Shown here piece by piece: positions 13,129-25,180 of a stretch of DNA of 64,000 nt; within the stretch, counting starts at the first letter, position 1; the number at the start of each line of letters is the position of its first letter. Source of the stretch: Enterobacter dykesii (GTDB lineage Bacteria; Pseudomonadota; Gammaproteobacteria; Enterobacterales; Enterobacteriaceae); the NCBI RefSeq assembly GCF_008364625.2, contig NZ_CP126604.1, positions 3,038,001 through 3,102,000 of the forward strand, read 5' to 3'. Position numbers and translations under genes: made by a program. Under the pieces are notes generated by a model. It saw nothing but the letters and a program-made list of their open reading frames with translations, did not search any database and was not told the DNA's origin.

Positions 13129-13203
13129 AAAAAAAAACCTAAGCGCTCCACAGCGAAAATGCTGTGAAACGCTTAGGTTTTGCCTGTTAACCAGTAACAA
13201 TCC
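13129..13203 (-). promoter_or_regulatory. RAT element and overlapping terminator in the porin leader
   Basis: On the minus strand, 13203-13175 reads GGATTGTTACTGG...AACAGGCAAAACC, nearly identical to the RAT of the E. coli bgl operon. The terminator that overlaps it has 11-base arms AAACCTAAGCG (13180-13170) and its complement (13145-13135), enclosing an extra hairpin (CACAGC/GCTGTG), then nine T residues. About 130 bases separate it from the porin start. The promoter should lie in 13204-13297, between this element and dusC. I see only a GAAAACC-N5-GGTTTTC inverted repeat (13246-13264) and a single TGTGAG half-site there. Confidence 0.93.
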
Positions 13204-13297
13204 TGCGTTGAAAACAGTGGCACCTTAACACCGTCGCGCCACGTTGAAAACCAGAACGGTTTTCTGATTTAAAAAAGTGTGAGCAATTTAACGCTTA

Positions 13298-14230
13298 TTA
13301 TTTTGACTGAATCACCCGGGCAATATCAGACGAAGTCTGCAATGTACGAATTTCCTGAAATAATCCCAGCGCTTCATCGTACTCTTTACGTAAATAACTC
13401 AGCCACTGCTTAATTCGCGCGACGTGATACAAACCGGTATCGCCCTGCTTTTCCAGTCGGCTGTATTTTTGCAGCAACGTGACGACGTCTGCCCACGGCA
13501 TTCGCGGCTCGTTATATTTCACCACCCGGCTGAGGTTCGGCACATTCAGGGCGCCGCGACCGATCATTACCGCATCGCAGCCGGTGTCCTTCAGACAGGC
13601 CTGCGCGCTCTCGTAATCCCAGATTTCGCCGTTGGCGATGACCGGAATGGTGAGGCGCTTGCGGATCTCACCGATCGCCTGCCAGTTTATGCGCTCGGCT
13701 TTATAGCCATCCTCTTTGGTGCGGCCATGCACCACCAGCTCGGTGGCCCCGGCCTGCTGCACCGCATCGGCGATCTCGAACTGCCGCGCTTCGCTGTCCC
13801 AGCCCAGGCGCACCTTCACCGTCACCGGCAAATGCGAAGGCACGGCCTCACGCATCGCTTTCGCACCGCGGTAAATCAGCTCAGGATCTTTCAGCAAGGT
13901 CGCCCCGCCGCCGCTGCCGTTAACCAGCTTCGACGGACAACCGCAGTTGAGATCCACCCCGTAAGAGCCCAGCTCAACCGCGCGGGCGGCGTTTTCCGCC
14001 AGCCATTCGGGGTACTGGCCGAGCAGCTGAATACGCACCAGCGTGCCGGAAGAGGTCCGGCTCTGGTTGTGCAGCTCGGGGCACAGGCGGAAGAAGGATT
14101 TTACCGGCAACAGCATATCGACCACGCGCAGAAATTCCGTCACGCAGAGATCGTAATCGTTCACCTCGGTCAGAAGCTCGCGCACGAGGGAGTCGAGCAC
14201 GCCTTCCATTGGGGCCAGTAAAACACGCAT
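13298..14230 (-). CDS. dusC: tRNA-dihydrouridine(16) synthase DusC
   Basis: FMN-dependent reductase (310 residues) that makes dihydrouridine at position 16 of tRNA. The TIM-barrel Dus signature begins [13 protein letters not shown], and the catalytic Cys is about residue 98 in [19 protein letters not shown]-binding segments [18 protein letters not shown] and VMIGRGAL follow. Length is close to the 315 residues of E. coli DusC, and it stands next to yohJ as in E. coli. The open frame continues to 14323, but the ATG at 14228-14230 begins the conserved DusC N-terminus. Confidence 0.95.
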   Translation of the reverse strand: MRVLLAPMEGVLDSLVRELLTEVNDYDLCVTEFLRVVDMLLPVKSFFRLCPELHNQSRTSSGTLVRIQLLGQYPEWLAENAARAVELGSYGVDLNCGCPSKLVNGSGGGATLLKDPELIYRGAKAMREAVPSHLPVTVKVRLGWDSEARQFEIADAVQQAGATELVVHGRTKEDGYKAERINWQAIGEIRKRLTIPVIANGEIWDYESAQACLKDTGCDAVMIGRGALNVPNLSRVVKYNEPRMPWADVVTLLQKYSRLEKQGDTGLYHVARIKQWLSYLRKEYDEALGLFQEIRTLQTSSDIARVIQSK

Positions 14231-14361
14231 AGCAGTACCTGTGAAAAAAGACGCGCTATAGTATCTGCTCTGTATGTATGTGGAAAGCGCGACTTTCCAT
14301 TCTGGAATGTCTGGTATGCTCAAATTTCATGATGTGATCCGTGGCACATTTTTGAGTTTAA

Positions 14362-15484
<1,123 letters not shown>

Positions 15485-15485
<1 letters not shown>

Positions 15486-15555
15486 AATTTGCGATGCGTC
15501 GCGCAAATTTCATTTTGATTTCATAAGTTGCATACATAATGAGAAGTGGATCACA
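15485..15555 (+). promoter_or_regulatory. cdd control region: CytR- and CRP-like sites
   Basis: Three elements precede cdd. A 9-base-arm inverted repeat is at 15485-15510 (AAATTTGCG/CGCAAATTT). A CytR-type octamer GTTGCATA is at 15527-15534, one base from the GTTGCATT consensus. A CRP-like site TGAGA-N6-TCACA is at 15540-15555. The E. coli cdd promoter is known to be activated by CRP and repressed by CytR, so a conserved arrangement is likely. Confidence 0.6.
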
Positions 15556-15614
15556 TATAAAGCCCTAACGGCTCCGTAAACTACCGATCCATTAACCTTT
15601 ATGAGGCAAACGCC

Positions 15615-16499
<885 letters not shown>

Positions 16500-16506
16500 T
16501 CCTTCC

Positions 16507-16526
16507 GGCGGGCAGAAATGCCCGCC
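16507..16526 (+). terminator. Hairpin after cdd
   Basis: Stem GGCGGGC/GCCCGCC with a 6-base loop begins 8 bases after the cdd stop. Only a few T residues follow (AGTTTG), so it is a plausible but weak intrinsic terminator. Confidence 0.5.
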
Positions 16527-16589
16527 AGTTTGCTGAAAAACCCCTCAGTTGAGTCGCTGTTTCTTGCGCTAACCAGGCGGGTAAAGTAG

Positions 16590-17342
<753 letters not shown>

Positions 17343-17448
17343 CAGGGCCGCCTTTATACTTTCTTTACGCCGGGCCTGACGCTTTTTACCTCCCCTTTAC
17401 GTCGGCTCTTTTAAGCTGAGTTCACTGCCGCTACGGCTTCATTGAAGA

Positions 17449-18855
17449 ATGACTATGAACTCAATAATGAATGCGTTTTTCCTCAAAAGTCTCCGTCCGT
17501 ATTTTAACTTTCCCGGTTTATCACTTCCTGGCGCACTCAATTCCGGTCTCTGGCTTGATGAAAAAATTGACGCCCTGCAGCACAACATTGCAGTGGAAGT
17601 GGCAGATTATCTGGAACGTTACCCGCAGACGAAACATGTAGACGTTTACCTGAACGATATCAACGGCACGATGCGCGGCAAGCGTCTGTCGGTGGAGAGC
17701 ATGCTGAGCCTGGAAAAAGGCTGTTATTTTCCCCTTTCGGTCTACTCGATGGATCAGAAAGGAAAAATCGCCGCCCCGCTTCACGATGAACCGGACCGAC
17801 TCTGCGTTCCTGTCGCCGGCTCCCTGCGCCCCTGCCCGCAAGATCCGCAGCATAACGCGCAGATCCTGCTGACGATGAAAGACAGCGACGACACCCCCTG
17901 CCCGCTTGAGCCGCGCGTGATACTGCAGAGCGTGCTGGCCCGCTTCCACCAGCACGGCCTCTTCCCGGTGATTGCCCCGGAAATCGAGTTCTATCTGACG
18001 GGGCATGACGATCGGGATCCGCAAAATCAGGGCTGTTTTCACATGGATACCTCAACTGCCCATGCGGCCCTGTTTGACGAGCTGGAAAAGCTGGCGCACC
18101 TGCAGCGCATCCCGCTGTCCGGGATCGTGGCGGAAGCCGAGTCCGGTCAGTACGAATTAAACCTGAAGCACAGCCATCGCGTGGTTGAGGTCTGCGATAA
18201 CGTGCTGGCGCTTCGTCGCCTGACCCGTTACGTTGCCGAAAAGCACGGCCTGCAGGCCAACTTTATGGCTAAACCTTTCAGCCAGCTGGCCGGCAGCGGT
18301 TTGCACTTCCATTTCAGCCTGAACAATCGTCACGGCGAAAACGTCTTTGCTTCCCCGGTGAATGCGCTTAACAGCATGATGCGTTTGTGCATTGCGGGGC
18401 AGCTGGCGCTGATGCCCGCCTCAGTCGCCATTCTTGCGCCGGGCGTCAACGCGTTTCGTCGCCTGCGTAAAAACCTGACGGAGCCCGTCTTTAACTCCTG
18501 GGGCTATAACACCCGCTCCGCCGCCCTGCGTATTCCCTGCTCGGATGATCACAACCGTCGTATCGAGTACCGGCTGGCCGGGGCGGACGCCAATCCGTAT
18601 CTGGTGGCAGCCACGATCCTGACCGGCATGCTGTACGGGCTGGAAAACACCGACGAGCAGGATTTACCCGAACCGCAGCACGATCAACCCGAGCTGCCGC
18701 TGTTTCAGCAGGAGGCGATTGAGACCTTTGCCCGCTGTCAGTATCTCACCGACAGCCTGGGCGACGCCTTTTCCGAACAGTGGGTCGCCTGCAAGCTCTC
18801 TGAACTCGACTGGTTTGAGCGCATTGTGACCCGAGAGGAGTCGCATCTGGCGTAG
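17449..18855 (+). CDS. Glutamine synthetase family protein, gamma-glutamylpolyamine synthetase-like
   Basis: About 465 residues with both GS domains. The N-terminal beta-Grasp part (VDVYLNDINGTMRGKRL) is followed by a catalytic domain with PEIEFYL, AEAESGQYELNL, the HFHFSLN metal/ATP histidine region (GSGLHFHFSL), NTRSAALRIP (substrate Arg) and RIEYRLAGADANPYL. This layout fits the PuuA/GlnA3-type ligases, which couple glutamate to amines using ATP, rather than housekeeping GlnA. The amine substrate is unknown. The E-x-G-P-G-Q motif is changed to E-S-G-Q. Three close ATGs (17449, 17455, 17467) make the start uncertain. It occupies the sanA-mgl gap where E. coli has yeiS and preTA. Confidence 0.85.
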   Translation: MTMNSIMNAFFLKSLRPYFNFPGLSLPGALNSGLWLDEKIDALQHNIAVEVADYLERYPQTKHVDVYLNDINGTMRGKRLSVESMLSLEKGCYFPLSVYSMDQKGKIAAPLHDEPDRLCVPVAGSLRPCPQDPQHNAQILLTMKDSDDTPCPLEPRVILQSVLARFHQHGLFPVIAPEIEFYLTGHDDRDPQNQGCFHMDTSTAHAALFDELEKLAHLQRIPLSGIVAEAESGQYELNLKHSHRVVEVCDNVLALRRLTRYVAEKHGLQANFMAKPFSQLAGSGLHFHFSLNNRHGENVFASPVNALNSMMRLCIAGQLALMPASVAILAPGVNAFRRLRKNLTEPVFNSWGYNTRSAALRIPCSDDHNRRIEYRLAGADANPYLVAATILTGMLYGLENTDEQDLPEPQHDQPELPLFQQEAIETFARCQYLTDSLGDAFSEQWVACKLSELDWFERIVTREESHLA

Positions 18856-18860
18856 GGCAT

Positions 18861-18887
18861 AAAAAAAGCCCGCTCGATGAGCGGGCT
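18861..18887 (-). terminator. Intrinsic terminator of the mgl operon
   Basis: Read on the minus strand, hairpin AGCCCGCTC/GAGCGGGCT is followed by seven T residues. It begins 18 bases after the mglC stop. The same palindrome also lies just downstream of the opposing synthetase gene, where no T-run is present. Confidence 0.85.
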
Positions 18888-18905
18888 GGGTATAGCGAGA
18901 GACGA

Positions 18906-19916
18906 TTATTTCTTACGCGCGTACTTAAGTGAATCCAGCGCGACCGCGAAGATAATGATGGCGCCTTTGATGATGTACTGCCAGTACGGGTTCACGCCGA
19001 TATAGGTCAAGCCGTAGTTGATGACGGTGAAGATGATCACACCGGTCACCACGCCCAGTACCGTACCCACGCCGCCGCTGAAGGAGACGCCGCCCACCAC
19101 GCAGGCTGCGATCGCATCCAGCTCGTACATGAAGCCAAGGTTGTTGGTGGCAGAGCCGATACGGCCCGCTTCCAGCATCCCGCCGAAGGCGTAGAACACA
19201 CCGGACAGCGCATAAATCATCAGCAGGTTCAGAGCAACGTTTACGCCGGAGACTTTCGCCGCTTCCGGGTTACCGCCGATGGCGAAGATGTTTTTACCAA
19301 AGCGCGTTTTGTTCCACAGGATCCAGACGAAGGCCACCGCAATCAGCGCATAGAAGGTGATATACGACAGGCGGAAGCTGCCCAGCGCGATGAACCCTTG
19401 CGTAAAGGTAGAGAAGCCACTGTCAAAACCCGAGATTGGGGAAGCACCGACAAAGTCGTAGTACAGGGAGTTGATACCGTAAACGATGATCATCGTACCC
19501 AGGGTGGTGATAAACGGCGTCACGTTCAGGTAGGCGATAATGATACCGTTGATCAGACCAATCACCGCACCGATGGCGCAGACAATCAGGATCACCACGA
19601 AAATCGGCATGGTGGCCATTTCCGGGAAGACCTTGTTGGCGTTTTCCATCGACTGCAGCAGGGTTGCCGCGATAACCGCCGCCAGCCCCACCTGACGACC
19701 GGCAGAAAGGTCCGTCCCCTGAGTCACGATCAGGCCCGCCACGCCCAGCGCAATGATAATACGCACGGAGGACTGGGTCAGAATGTTACTCAGGTTCAGC
19801 AGGCTTAAGAACGTAGGGTCCTGGAAAATGATGATAGCCAGCAGTACTAAAAGAACAACGTAAATACCGCCTTCTTTCAGGTAAGTGAGAAAACTTTTTT
19901 TATTTAACGCACTCAT
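18906..19916 (-). CDS. mglC: Galactose/methyl-galactoside ABC transporter permease MglC
   Basis: 336-residue inner-membrane permease of the BPD_transp_2 family, nearly identical in length and sequence to E. coli MglC. It has eight to ten hydrophobic segments, among them GGIYVVLLVLLAIIIFQDP and GLINGIIIAYLNVTPFITTLGT, with the conserved GxxALGGMLEA-like stretch (FGGMLEAGRIGSAT). It forms the translocation channel with MglA. It is last in mglBAC, 15 bases after mglA. Confidence 0.97.
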   Translation of the reverse strand: MSALNKKSFLTYLKEGGIYVVLLVLLAIIIFQDPTFLSLLNLSNILTQSSVRIIIALGVAGLIVTQGTDLSAGRQVGLAAVIAATLLQSMENANKVFPEMATMPIFVVILIVCAIGAVIGLINGIIIAYLNVTPFITTLGTMIIVYGINSLYYDFVGASPISGFDSGFSTFTQGFIALGSFRLSYITFYALIAVAFVWILWNKTRFGKNIFAIGGNPEAAKVSGVNVALNLLMIYALSGVFYAFGGMLEAGRIGSATNNLGFMYELDAIAACVVGGVSFSGGVGTVLGVVTGVIIFTVINYGLTYIGVNPYWQYIIKGAIIIFAVALDSLKYARKK

Positions 19917-19931
19917 GAGGAGCCCCTGATC

Positions 19932-21452
19932 TTAAAGGTGCAAAGACGCAAGACGCAAAATTTCGTTTTGCGTTGTCGTTTTGGTGTCAACAATACCGGC
20001 AACGAGACCATTGCTCATAACCAGAATACGATCCGTGATCCCTAACAATTCCGGCATTTCGGAAGAAATAATAATGATCCCTTTATTCTTTTTCGCCAGC
20101 TCGGCAATCAGCTGATAAATTTCAAACTTCGCGCCGACGTCAATACCGCGGGTCGGTTCATCCAGCATCAGAATTTCTGGCTGGGTTAATAACCAGCGTC
20201 CGATAATGACTTTCTGCTGGTTACCGCCTGACAGCGAACCAATTTGGGTGCGGTGTCCTGGCGTTTTCACGCGCATGGAGTCAATAACCCATTGGGTATC
20301 GCTCTTCATGCGGGAGTTATCCAGCAGTCCGACTTTGTTTTTGTAATTGCGAATGTTAGAAATTAACGAGTTAAAGTTAATATCCAGATAGGCATAAATA
20401 CCGGTCGAACGACGCTCTTCCGTCACCAGCGCAAAACCATTATTAATGGCTTCGTTGGCGTTGTGGTTGTTAATTTTCTTACCGTGCAGCGTAATAGTGC
20501 CTTCGGCTTTCTCACGGATACCGAACAGGGTTTCCACGATATCGGTACGTTTTGCGCCGACCAGACCGGCAATCCCCAGGATTTCGCCCTTATGCAGGTC
20601 GAAGGAGACATCGCGAATAGACGGCTGACGTAACGAGGTCAGATTGCGCACTTCCAGGATCACTTCGCCCGGCTTGTTTTCTTTGTCCGGGAAGCGCTGG
20701 TTCAGGGAACGACCCACCATCATGGCGATGATCTTGTCCATGTCCAGCCCTTCCAGCGGCTGCGTGGCAATCCACTGACCGTCGCGCAGAATGGTAATCT
20801 CATCGCACAGCTGGAAGATCTCTTCCATTTTGTGGGAAATATATACGATACCGCAGCCGCGATCTTTCAGCTTACGAATAATGGTAAAAAGGTGATTAAC
20901 CTCTTTTTCCGTTAATGACGATGTCGGTTCGTCCATGATGACAATTTTCGCATCGTAGGAGAACGCTTTGGCGATTTCGATCATCTGCATCTGGGAGACG
21001 GATAATGTTCCCACGCGGGCGCGCGGATCGATATCAATATCCAGCTCGTCAAAAATCGCTTTGGTGTCGCGATACATTTTGTCCTGATCGACAAAGACAC
21101 CCTTGGTTGGATAACGCCCCAACCACATGTTATCCATGACTGAACGCTGCAGCACCAGGTTTAATTCCTGGTGAACCATCGAGATACCGTTTTCCAGTGC
21201 TTCTTTCGCTGAATGGAAATCGATCTCTTTCCCCTGAAAAAGAATGCTGCCAGAATCTTTTTGATAGATCCCAAAAAGACATTTTAATAATGTTGATTTA
21301 CCCGCACCGTTCTCCCCCATCAGGGCATGAATAGAGTGAGGACGAACTTTTAAATTAACATTATCGAGTGCCTTAACGCCGGGAAATGACTTGTTGATAC
21401 CGCTCATTTCCAACAGGTATTCACCGGATGACTGAGTATTTGTGCTGACCAT
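19932..21452 (-). CDS. mglA: Galactose/methyl-galactoside ABC transporter ATP-binding protein MglA
   Basis: 506 residues with two fused ABC domains. Domain 1 has Walker [10 protein letters not shown] near residue 44, a signature [11 protein letters not shown] and Walker [12 protein letters not shown]. Domain 2 has a degenerate Walker A (GLVGAKRTD), an intact signature [11 protein letters not shown] and [10 protein letters not shown]. This asymmetry is normal for sugar importers of the Mgl/Rbs type. The frame opens at 21476, but the ATG at 21452 gives the E. coli length and N-terminus ([18 protein letters not shown]) with an AAGGT ribosome site. Confidence 0.96.
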   Translation of the reverse strand: MVSTNTQSSGEYLLEMSGINKSFPGVKALDNVNLKVRPHSIHALMGENGAGKSTLLKCLFGIYQKDSGSILFQGKEIDFHSAKEALENGISMVHQELNLVLQRSVMDNMWLGRYPTKGVFVDQDKMYRDTKAIFDELDIDIDPRARVGTLSVSQMQMIEIAKAFSYDAKIVIMDEPTSSLTEKEVNHLFTIIRKLKDRGCGIVYISHKMEEIFQLCDEITILRDGQWIATQPLEGLDMDKIIAMMVGRSLNQRFPDKENKPGEVILEVRNLTSLRQPSIRDVSFDLHKGEILGIAGLVGAKRTDIVETLFGIREKAEGTITLHGKKINNHNANEAINNGFALVTEERRSTGIYAYLDINFNSLISNIRNYKNKVGLLDNSRMKSDTQWVIDSMRVKTPGHRTQIGSLSGGNQQKVIIGRWLLTQPEILMLDEPTRGIDVGAKFEIYQLIAELAKKNKGIIIISSEMPELLGITDRILVMSNGLVAGIVDTKTTTQNEILRLASLHL

Positions 21453-21490
21453 AATTATACCTTGTTGGCCTCGCATATCGCGTTATAAAA

Positions 21491-21510
21491 GGGCGCAACG
21501 AATTGCGCCC
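21491..21510 (-). other. Intercistronic hairpin between mglB and mglA
   Basis: A GC-rich inverted repeat (GGGCGCAA/TTGCGCCC) lies 21 bases after mglB. Such structures in binding-protein operons protect the upstream message and cause more binding protein than ATPase to be made. A short A-run on its left gives some T residues on the minus strand, so partial termination is possible. Confidence 0.6.
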
Positions 21511-21531
21511 AGTGGAGACAGTACCGCTAAC

Positions 21532-22530
21532 TTATTTGCCGATAAACTCAGCCAGGTTGGACTGGTCTACGCCCACGTAAGGTACGCGAACGATTTTGTT
21601 TTCAATTTTCCAGTTGGTGCCATCAGCCGCGCCTTTGCCATCGGCCAGGTTTTTCGCCAGATCGAAGGTCGCTTTCGCCTGGTTGTTGGCATCGTTCAGA
21701 ACGGTACCGGCCATCGCACCGGATTTAACCAGCGCCAGCGCTTCTGGCAGTGCATCTACGCCGAACACAGGAATGGAGGATTTGTTGTGTGCTTTCAGCG
21801 CTTCTACCGCACCCATTGCCATCGCATCGTTGTTCGCGATAACCACTTCGATTTTGTTGGCGTTAGGGCCGGACAGCCACGCGTCCATCTTATCTTTCGC
21901 CTGAGCGGTATCCCACATCGCGGTATCTAACGCCAGCTGTTGGGTTTTCAGACCCTTATCGTTCAGCTCTTTGATAACGTAGGTGGTACGGGCTTCAGCA
22001 TCCGGATGGCCTGGTTCGCCTTTCAGCAGCACGAACTGAATCTGACCGTCTTTGTTCAGATCCCAGTTCGGGTTCGCCGCCCAGTGTTTGGCGATCAGAT
22101 CGCCCTGAATAATACCGGACTCTTTGGAGTCGGTACCGACGTAATACGCTTTGTCATAGCTATCCAGCGCCTTACGGGAAGGTTCTTTGTTGAAGAAGAC
22201 GATTGGCACGTTCTGGCCGCGCGCTTTTTCAATAACCGTGCCTGCTGCAGCCGGGTCAACCAGGTTGATGGCCAGGGCTTTCACGCCTTTCGCCAGCAGA
22301 ACGTCGATCTGGTCGTTCTGTTTGGACTGGTCGTTCTGGGAGTCGTTCATCAGCAGCTGAACGTCTGGCGCTGCTTTCGCATCTTTCTCAATCGCTTTAC
22401 GCACAACAGACATGAAGTTGTCGTCGTATTTATAGATGGTCACACCAATACGGGTATCCGCAGCGTGCGCTGCTGCACCAAAAAGCATGCTTGCCATTAC
22501 GGCAGACAGGGTCAACACCTTCTTATTCAT
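21532..22530 (-). CDS. mglB: D-galactose/D-glucose periplasmic binding protein MglB
   Basis: 332 residues, same length as E. coli MglB. The Sec signal peptide ends [10 protein letters not shown] near residue 23. The periplasmic-binding type I fold has the calcium site loop [10 protein letters not shown] (D-x-N-x-D-x-Q) and the sugar-stacking and hinge segments typical of the family ([25 protein letters not shown]). It captures galactose and glucose for MglAC and is also the ligand sensor for the Trg chemoreceptor. First gene of mglBAC, with a leader of more than 200 bases. Confidence 0.97.
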   Translation of the reverse strand: MNKKVLTLSAVMASMLFGAAAHAADTRIGVTIYKYDDNFMSVVRKAIEKDAKAAPDVQLLMNDSQNDQSKQNDQIDVLLAKGVKALAINLVDPAAAGTVIEKARGQNVPIVFFNKEPSRKALDSYDKAYYVGTDSKESGIIQGDLIAKHWAANPNWDLNKDGQIQFVLLKGEPGHPDAEARTTYVIKELNDKGLKTQQLALDTAMWDTAQAKDKMDAWLSGPNANKIEVVIANNDAMAMGAVEALKAHNKSSIPVFGVDALPEALALVKSGAMAGTVLNDANNQAKATFDLAKNLADGKGAADGTNWKIENKIVRVPYVGVDQSNLAEFIGK

Positions 22531-22746
22531 GGTATCTCCGGTTTTTTTTATGCAGGGTAGTTCTTGTGAATAACGATCGGCGGGCAGGTGTTAATAAAAC
22601 GTTACTGACAGCCGAAGTTCACTTATAAAATTTCTATCTTCCGTGTTCGGTAACGCTCCAGAAATGCGTTTTATTCGTTGTTTGCAGCACGTTGGCTATA
22701 GTGAAAGTGAATAATCACCGTTACATAGCGTTTCAGCTCCTAAAAC

Positions 22747-22812
22747 GCTGACATCATAGTCAGCGCCTTGTTAAGATACTGTGAATTTACTCACAGATTG
22801 AAAACGGTTACA
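22747..22812 (-). promoter_or_regulatory. mgl promoter: GalS/GalR operator, CRP site and -10 box
   Basis: Read on the minus strand: a Gal operator TGTAACCGTTTTCAAT at 22812-22797, a perfect CRP consensus TGTGA-N6-TCACA at 22795-22780, and a TATGAT -10 box at 22758-22753. The CRP centre (22787.5) lies 41-42 bases before the start predicted from that -10, a class II arrangement. The -10 is the loop of a 6-base inverted repeat GCTGAC/GTCAGC (22747-22764). This predicts a 5' leader of about 215 bases before mglB. The layout matches GalS repression and CRP activation known for E. coli mgl. Confidence 0.82.
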
Positions 22813-22825
22813 TCAGCTCATGTAA

Positions 22826-23848
22826 TCAGTTAGTGATCGGAACCACAATTTGCCGGGCCGCTACGGAGTGCCGACGCACTAAAGTCGGCATGAAACAGTG
22901 CGTTGCGCCCGGATCCAGTAGCCCTGCCGCCCCCTGTAACGCCAGCTCAGTCGCCAGTTTTGCCATAGAGGCAATGGGGTAGCGCACCGTTGTCAGCTGC
23001 GGGTCGGTGTAACGGGCAATCGGGATATCATCAAAACCAATGAGTGATAAATGCTGTGGCACCGCAATGCCGTTATCTTTCAGCGCCGTCAGGGCCCCTG
23101 CCGCCATGCTGTCGTTATAGGCAAACACCGCAGTAAGCTGCAGGTTGCGCCCCAGCAGCTCCACCATTGCCGCCTCGCCGCCCTGCATGTCCGGCGTGCC
23201 GGTGCCTGTCCAGCTTTCTGAGGGCGTAATGCCGTGATCTTTCAGGGCGTTTTGCCACCCCTCGCGCCGCAGGTCATCATCTTCAATATGATGGCTGGAG
23301 GCCAGATAACCGATCCGCTGATGCCCGTTGTTGATGAGCATTTTCGTCGCCATCATGGCGCCGCTGACGTTATCCAGGCCGACGCAGCGATGGGCATAGC
23401 CGGGGACAATGCGGTTGATCAGCACCATGCCCGGGATCTGATCCATAAAGCCGGTTAGCTCTTCATCGCTCAAGGCTTTTGAATGGACAATCAAGGCGTT
23501 ACAGCGCTGGCGGATCAGCACTTCAATGGCATGGCGCTCCTTTTCCGCCTCATGATAGCTGTTGCCGATCAGGACATATTTCTGATGCTGCTGGGCGACC
23601 ACGTCGACCGCTTTCACCAGCGCGCCGAAAAAGGCATCCGATACATCCATCACCACCACCCCGATGGTGTCGCTGACCTGCGTCGCAAGCGCCTGGGCAT
23701 TGGCATTTGGCCGGTACCCGAGCTGGGTCACGGCTTTCATTACGGTTTCACGGGTTTCAGGGCTGACCAGCGCGCTATTGTTCAGCACGCGTGAGACTGT
23801 AGCCACAGAAACGCCCGCCTGACGGGCGACGTCACGAATGGTGATCAT
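22826..23848 (-). CDS. galS: mgl repressor / galactose isorepressor GalS
   Basis: LacI/GalR family repressor, 340 residues. The helix-turn-helix is [22 protein letters not shown], cited here by position at residues 2-24, followed by the hinge and a periplasmic-binding-like core. Adjacency to mglBAC and likeness to E. coli GalS (346 residues) distinguish it from GalR. It represses mgl and itself, and galactose or fucose relieves repression. The frame extends three codons upstream, but the ATG at 23848 gives the standard MITIRDVAR start. Gal operator-like sequences are seen both before mglB and before galS. Confidence 0.94.
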   Translation of the reverse strand: MITIRDVARQAGVSVATVSRVLNNSALVSPETRETVMKAVTQLGYRPNANAQALATQVSDTIGVVVMDVSDAFFGALVKAVDVVAQQHQKYVLIGNSYHEAEKERHAIEVLIRQRCNALIVHSKALSDEELTGFMDQIPGMVLINRIVPGYAHRCVGLDNVSGAMMATKMLINNGHQRIGYLASSHHIEDDDLRREGWQNALKDHGITPSESWTGTGTPDMQGGEAAMVELLGRNLQLTAVFAYNDSMAAGALTALKDNGIAVPQHLSLIGFDDIPIARYTDPQLTTVRYPIASMAKLATELALQGAAGLLDPGATHCFMPTLVRRHSVAARQIVVPITN

Positions 23849-23957
23849 ATTCACCATCCTTCAAAGGATTGCAGCAACTCACAGACACCCCCTGTGTTTA
23901 GCAAGGTGGCTATTTTGGCAGCGAGAGAAAGGGGACTACGTGAAGAAGCTCACACTC

Positions 23958-24005
23958 ATGAAAACGCTTACATCCGTTTTGTTAATGATTGTGATCCAGA
24001 TCGTT
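23958..24005 (-). promoter_or_regulatory. galS control region: Gal operator and CRP-like site
   Basis: A Gal-type operator is at 23958-23973 (minus strand ATGTAAGCGTTTTCAT). A CRP-like sequence TGTGATCCAGATCGTT at 23990-24005 reaches into the last codon of yeiB. Spacing to the galS start is about 110 bases. This agrees with autoregulation and catabolite control known for galS in E. coli. The CRP match is strong in one half only. Confidence 0.6.
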
Positions 24006-25161
24006 ATCTGGATGTGTTTTTCAATGATACCCCTGAAGCACGTGCGGTTAACTGACGCCACACCCACTCCAGCGGTCCCTGGCGGAAATAGCGTAGCCAG
24101 AGCACAGAAAACGCCAGGTTTACTACCCAGACCGGAATAACAAACGCCAGCAGCGTGAGGCGGTCGAATTTCATAAACAGGCCAAAACGGTAGAAAAGCG
24201 TGGTGCAGAGAAGCGTTTGCAGGAGGTAATTGCTCAACGCCATGCGGCCCACGCAGGCGATAGCGCTGACGATCCACAGGCGGGAAAGCGTTGGCCAGAA
24301 GCCATAGATCAGCGCCGCGTAGCCGATGGTCTGGAACGGCGCGCTCAGTTCGCGCGGCACCTGGAGCAGGAACGCGCACCAGCGGTAATCCCAGTGGATG
24401 TGCCACTGCGTGATTATCGCCGGGAGGTTAATCAGCACGCCGATCAGCACCAGCCCGACACCCGTTCGTCGATAGTGATGCAGGCTGAACTCCCCTTTCA
24501 GCCAGCCGGTGCGCATCAGTGACGCGCCCATCAGCATCATACCCGCCAGCTGCCAGCCGTATTGCGCCCCCAGCGCAAGGAGGTTATCCCCCAGCATATC
24601 CGCGCGGTTGCTTATCGCTTCCGTACCGCCCTTCAGCTTCCAGTACTGTTCGTACTGCAGGTTAGCGGCATCCGGGATCCAGGAACGGTTCGTCGTCTCG
24701 CCGGAGATCATCCCCAGCAGCAGCAGGACCCCAAGCCCCATGACATAGAGCATCACGCCGGTGTTAAACAGGCTTTTTACGCTGTGCGCATCGCGAATCA
24801 GGCGCCAGCAGATGAGCCCGACTAACCCATACGCGAGAAGAATATCGCCGTCCCAGAAGAACAGGCCGTGGATAAAGCCGAGGAGAACCAGCAGCGTCAG
24901 GCGCGACTGGATCCAGCGCGTACCGCGTTTGAGAAGGAGTTGCAGACCTGCGCCAAACAGCAGGGCAAAGAGCGTGAGGAATTTAACCTGCGCGAAGAGA
25001 TCGAGGACAGCCCAGGTCCAGGCATCGCTGAGGGTGATGTCGCCATACCAGGCAGGATTGAGATAAGCCGCCTTCGGCAAGCCGAAGGCGCTGATATTAA
25101 GCAGCAGGATACCGAGAATGGCGACGCCGCGAACAAAATCGAGCGTGACGTTTCGCTCCAT
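24004..25161 (-). CDS. yeiB: DUF418 family inner-membrane protein YeiB
   Basis: 385 residues, the E. coli YeiB length. It starts MERNVTLDFVRGVAILGILLLN, the typical RGxAxLGILxxN opening of DUF418 proteins, and has about ten hydrophobic segments with a C-terminal YRxGPLEWxWR motif (YFRQGPLEWVWRQL). Function is unknown. Some relatives are linked to peptide or acyl modification. It begins 19 bases after the folE stop and is probably co-transcribed with it. The frame is open to 25284, but the ATG at 25161 is the family start. Confidence 0.9.
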   Translation of the reverse strand: MERNVTLDFVRGVAILGILLLNISAFGLPKAAYLNPAWYGDITLSDAWTWAVLDLFAQVKFLTLFALLFGAGLQLLLKRGTRWIQSRLTLLVLLGFIHGLFFWDGDILLAYGLVGLICWRLIRDAHSVKSLFNTGVMLYVMGLGVLLLLGMISGETTNRSWIPDAANLQYEQYWKLKGGTEAISNRADMLGDNLLALGAQYGWQLAGMMLMGASLMRTGWLKGEFSLHHYRRTGVGLVLIGVLINLPAIITQWHIHWDYRWCAFLLQVPRELSAPFQTIGYAALIYGFWPTLSRLWIVSAIACVGRMALSNYLLQTLLCTTLFYRFGLFMKFDRLTLLAFVIPVWVVNLAFSVLWLRYFRQGPLEWVWRQLTARASGVSLKNTSR

Positions 25162-25180
25162 GGTTCCTGCCCTGTAAGAC

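Noticed and set aside
13246..13264. Terminator of dusC (GAAAACC-N5-GGTTTTC)
   Set aside because: The stem is short and AT-rich and has no T-run on the minus strand. It may just be part of the porin promoter, so no separate terminator is called.
18867..18887. Terminator for the synthetase-like gene on the plus strand
   Set aside because: The stem lies close after that gene, but T residues follow only on the minus strand, so I assign it to mglC.
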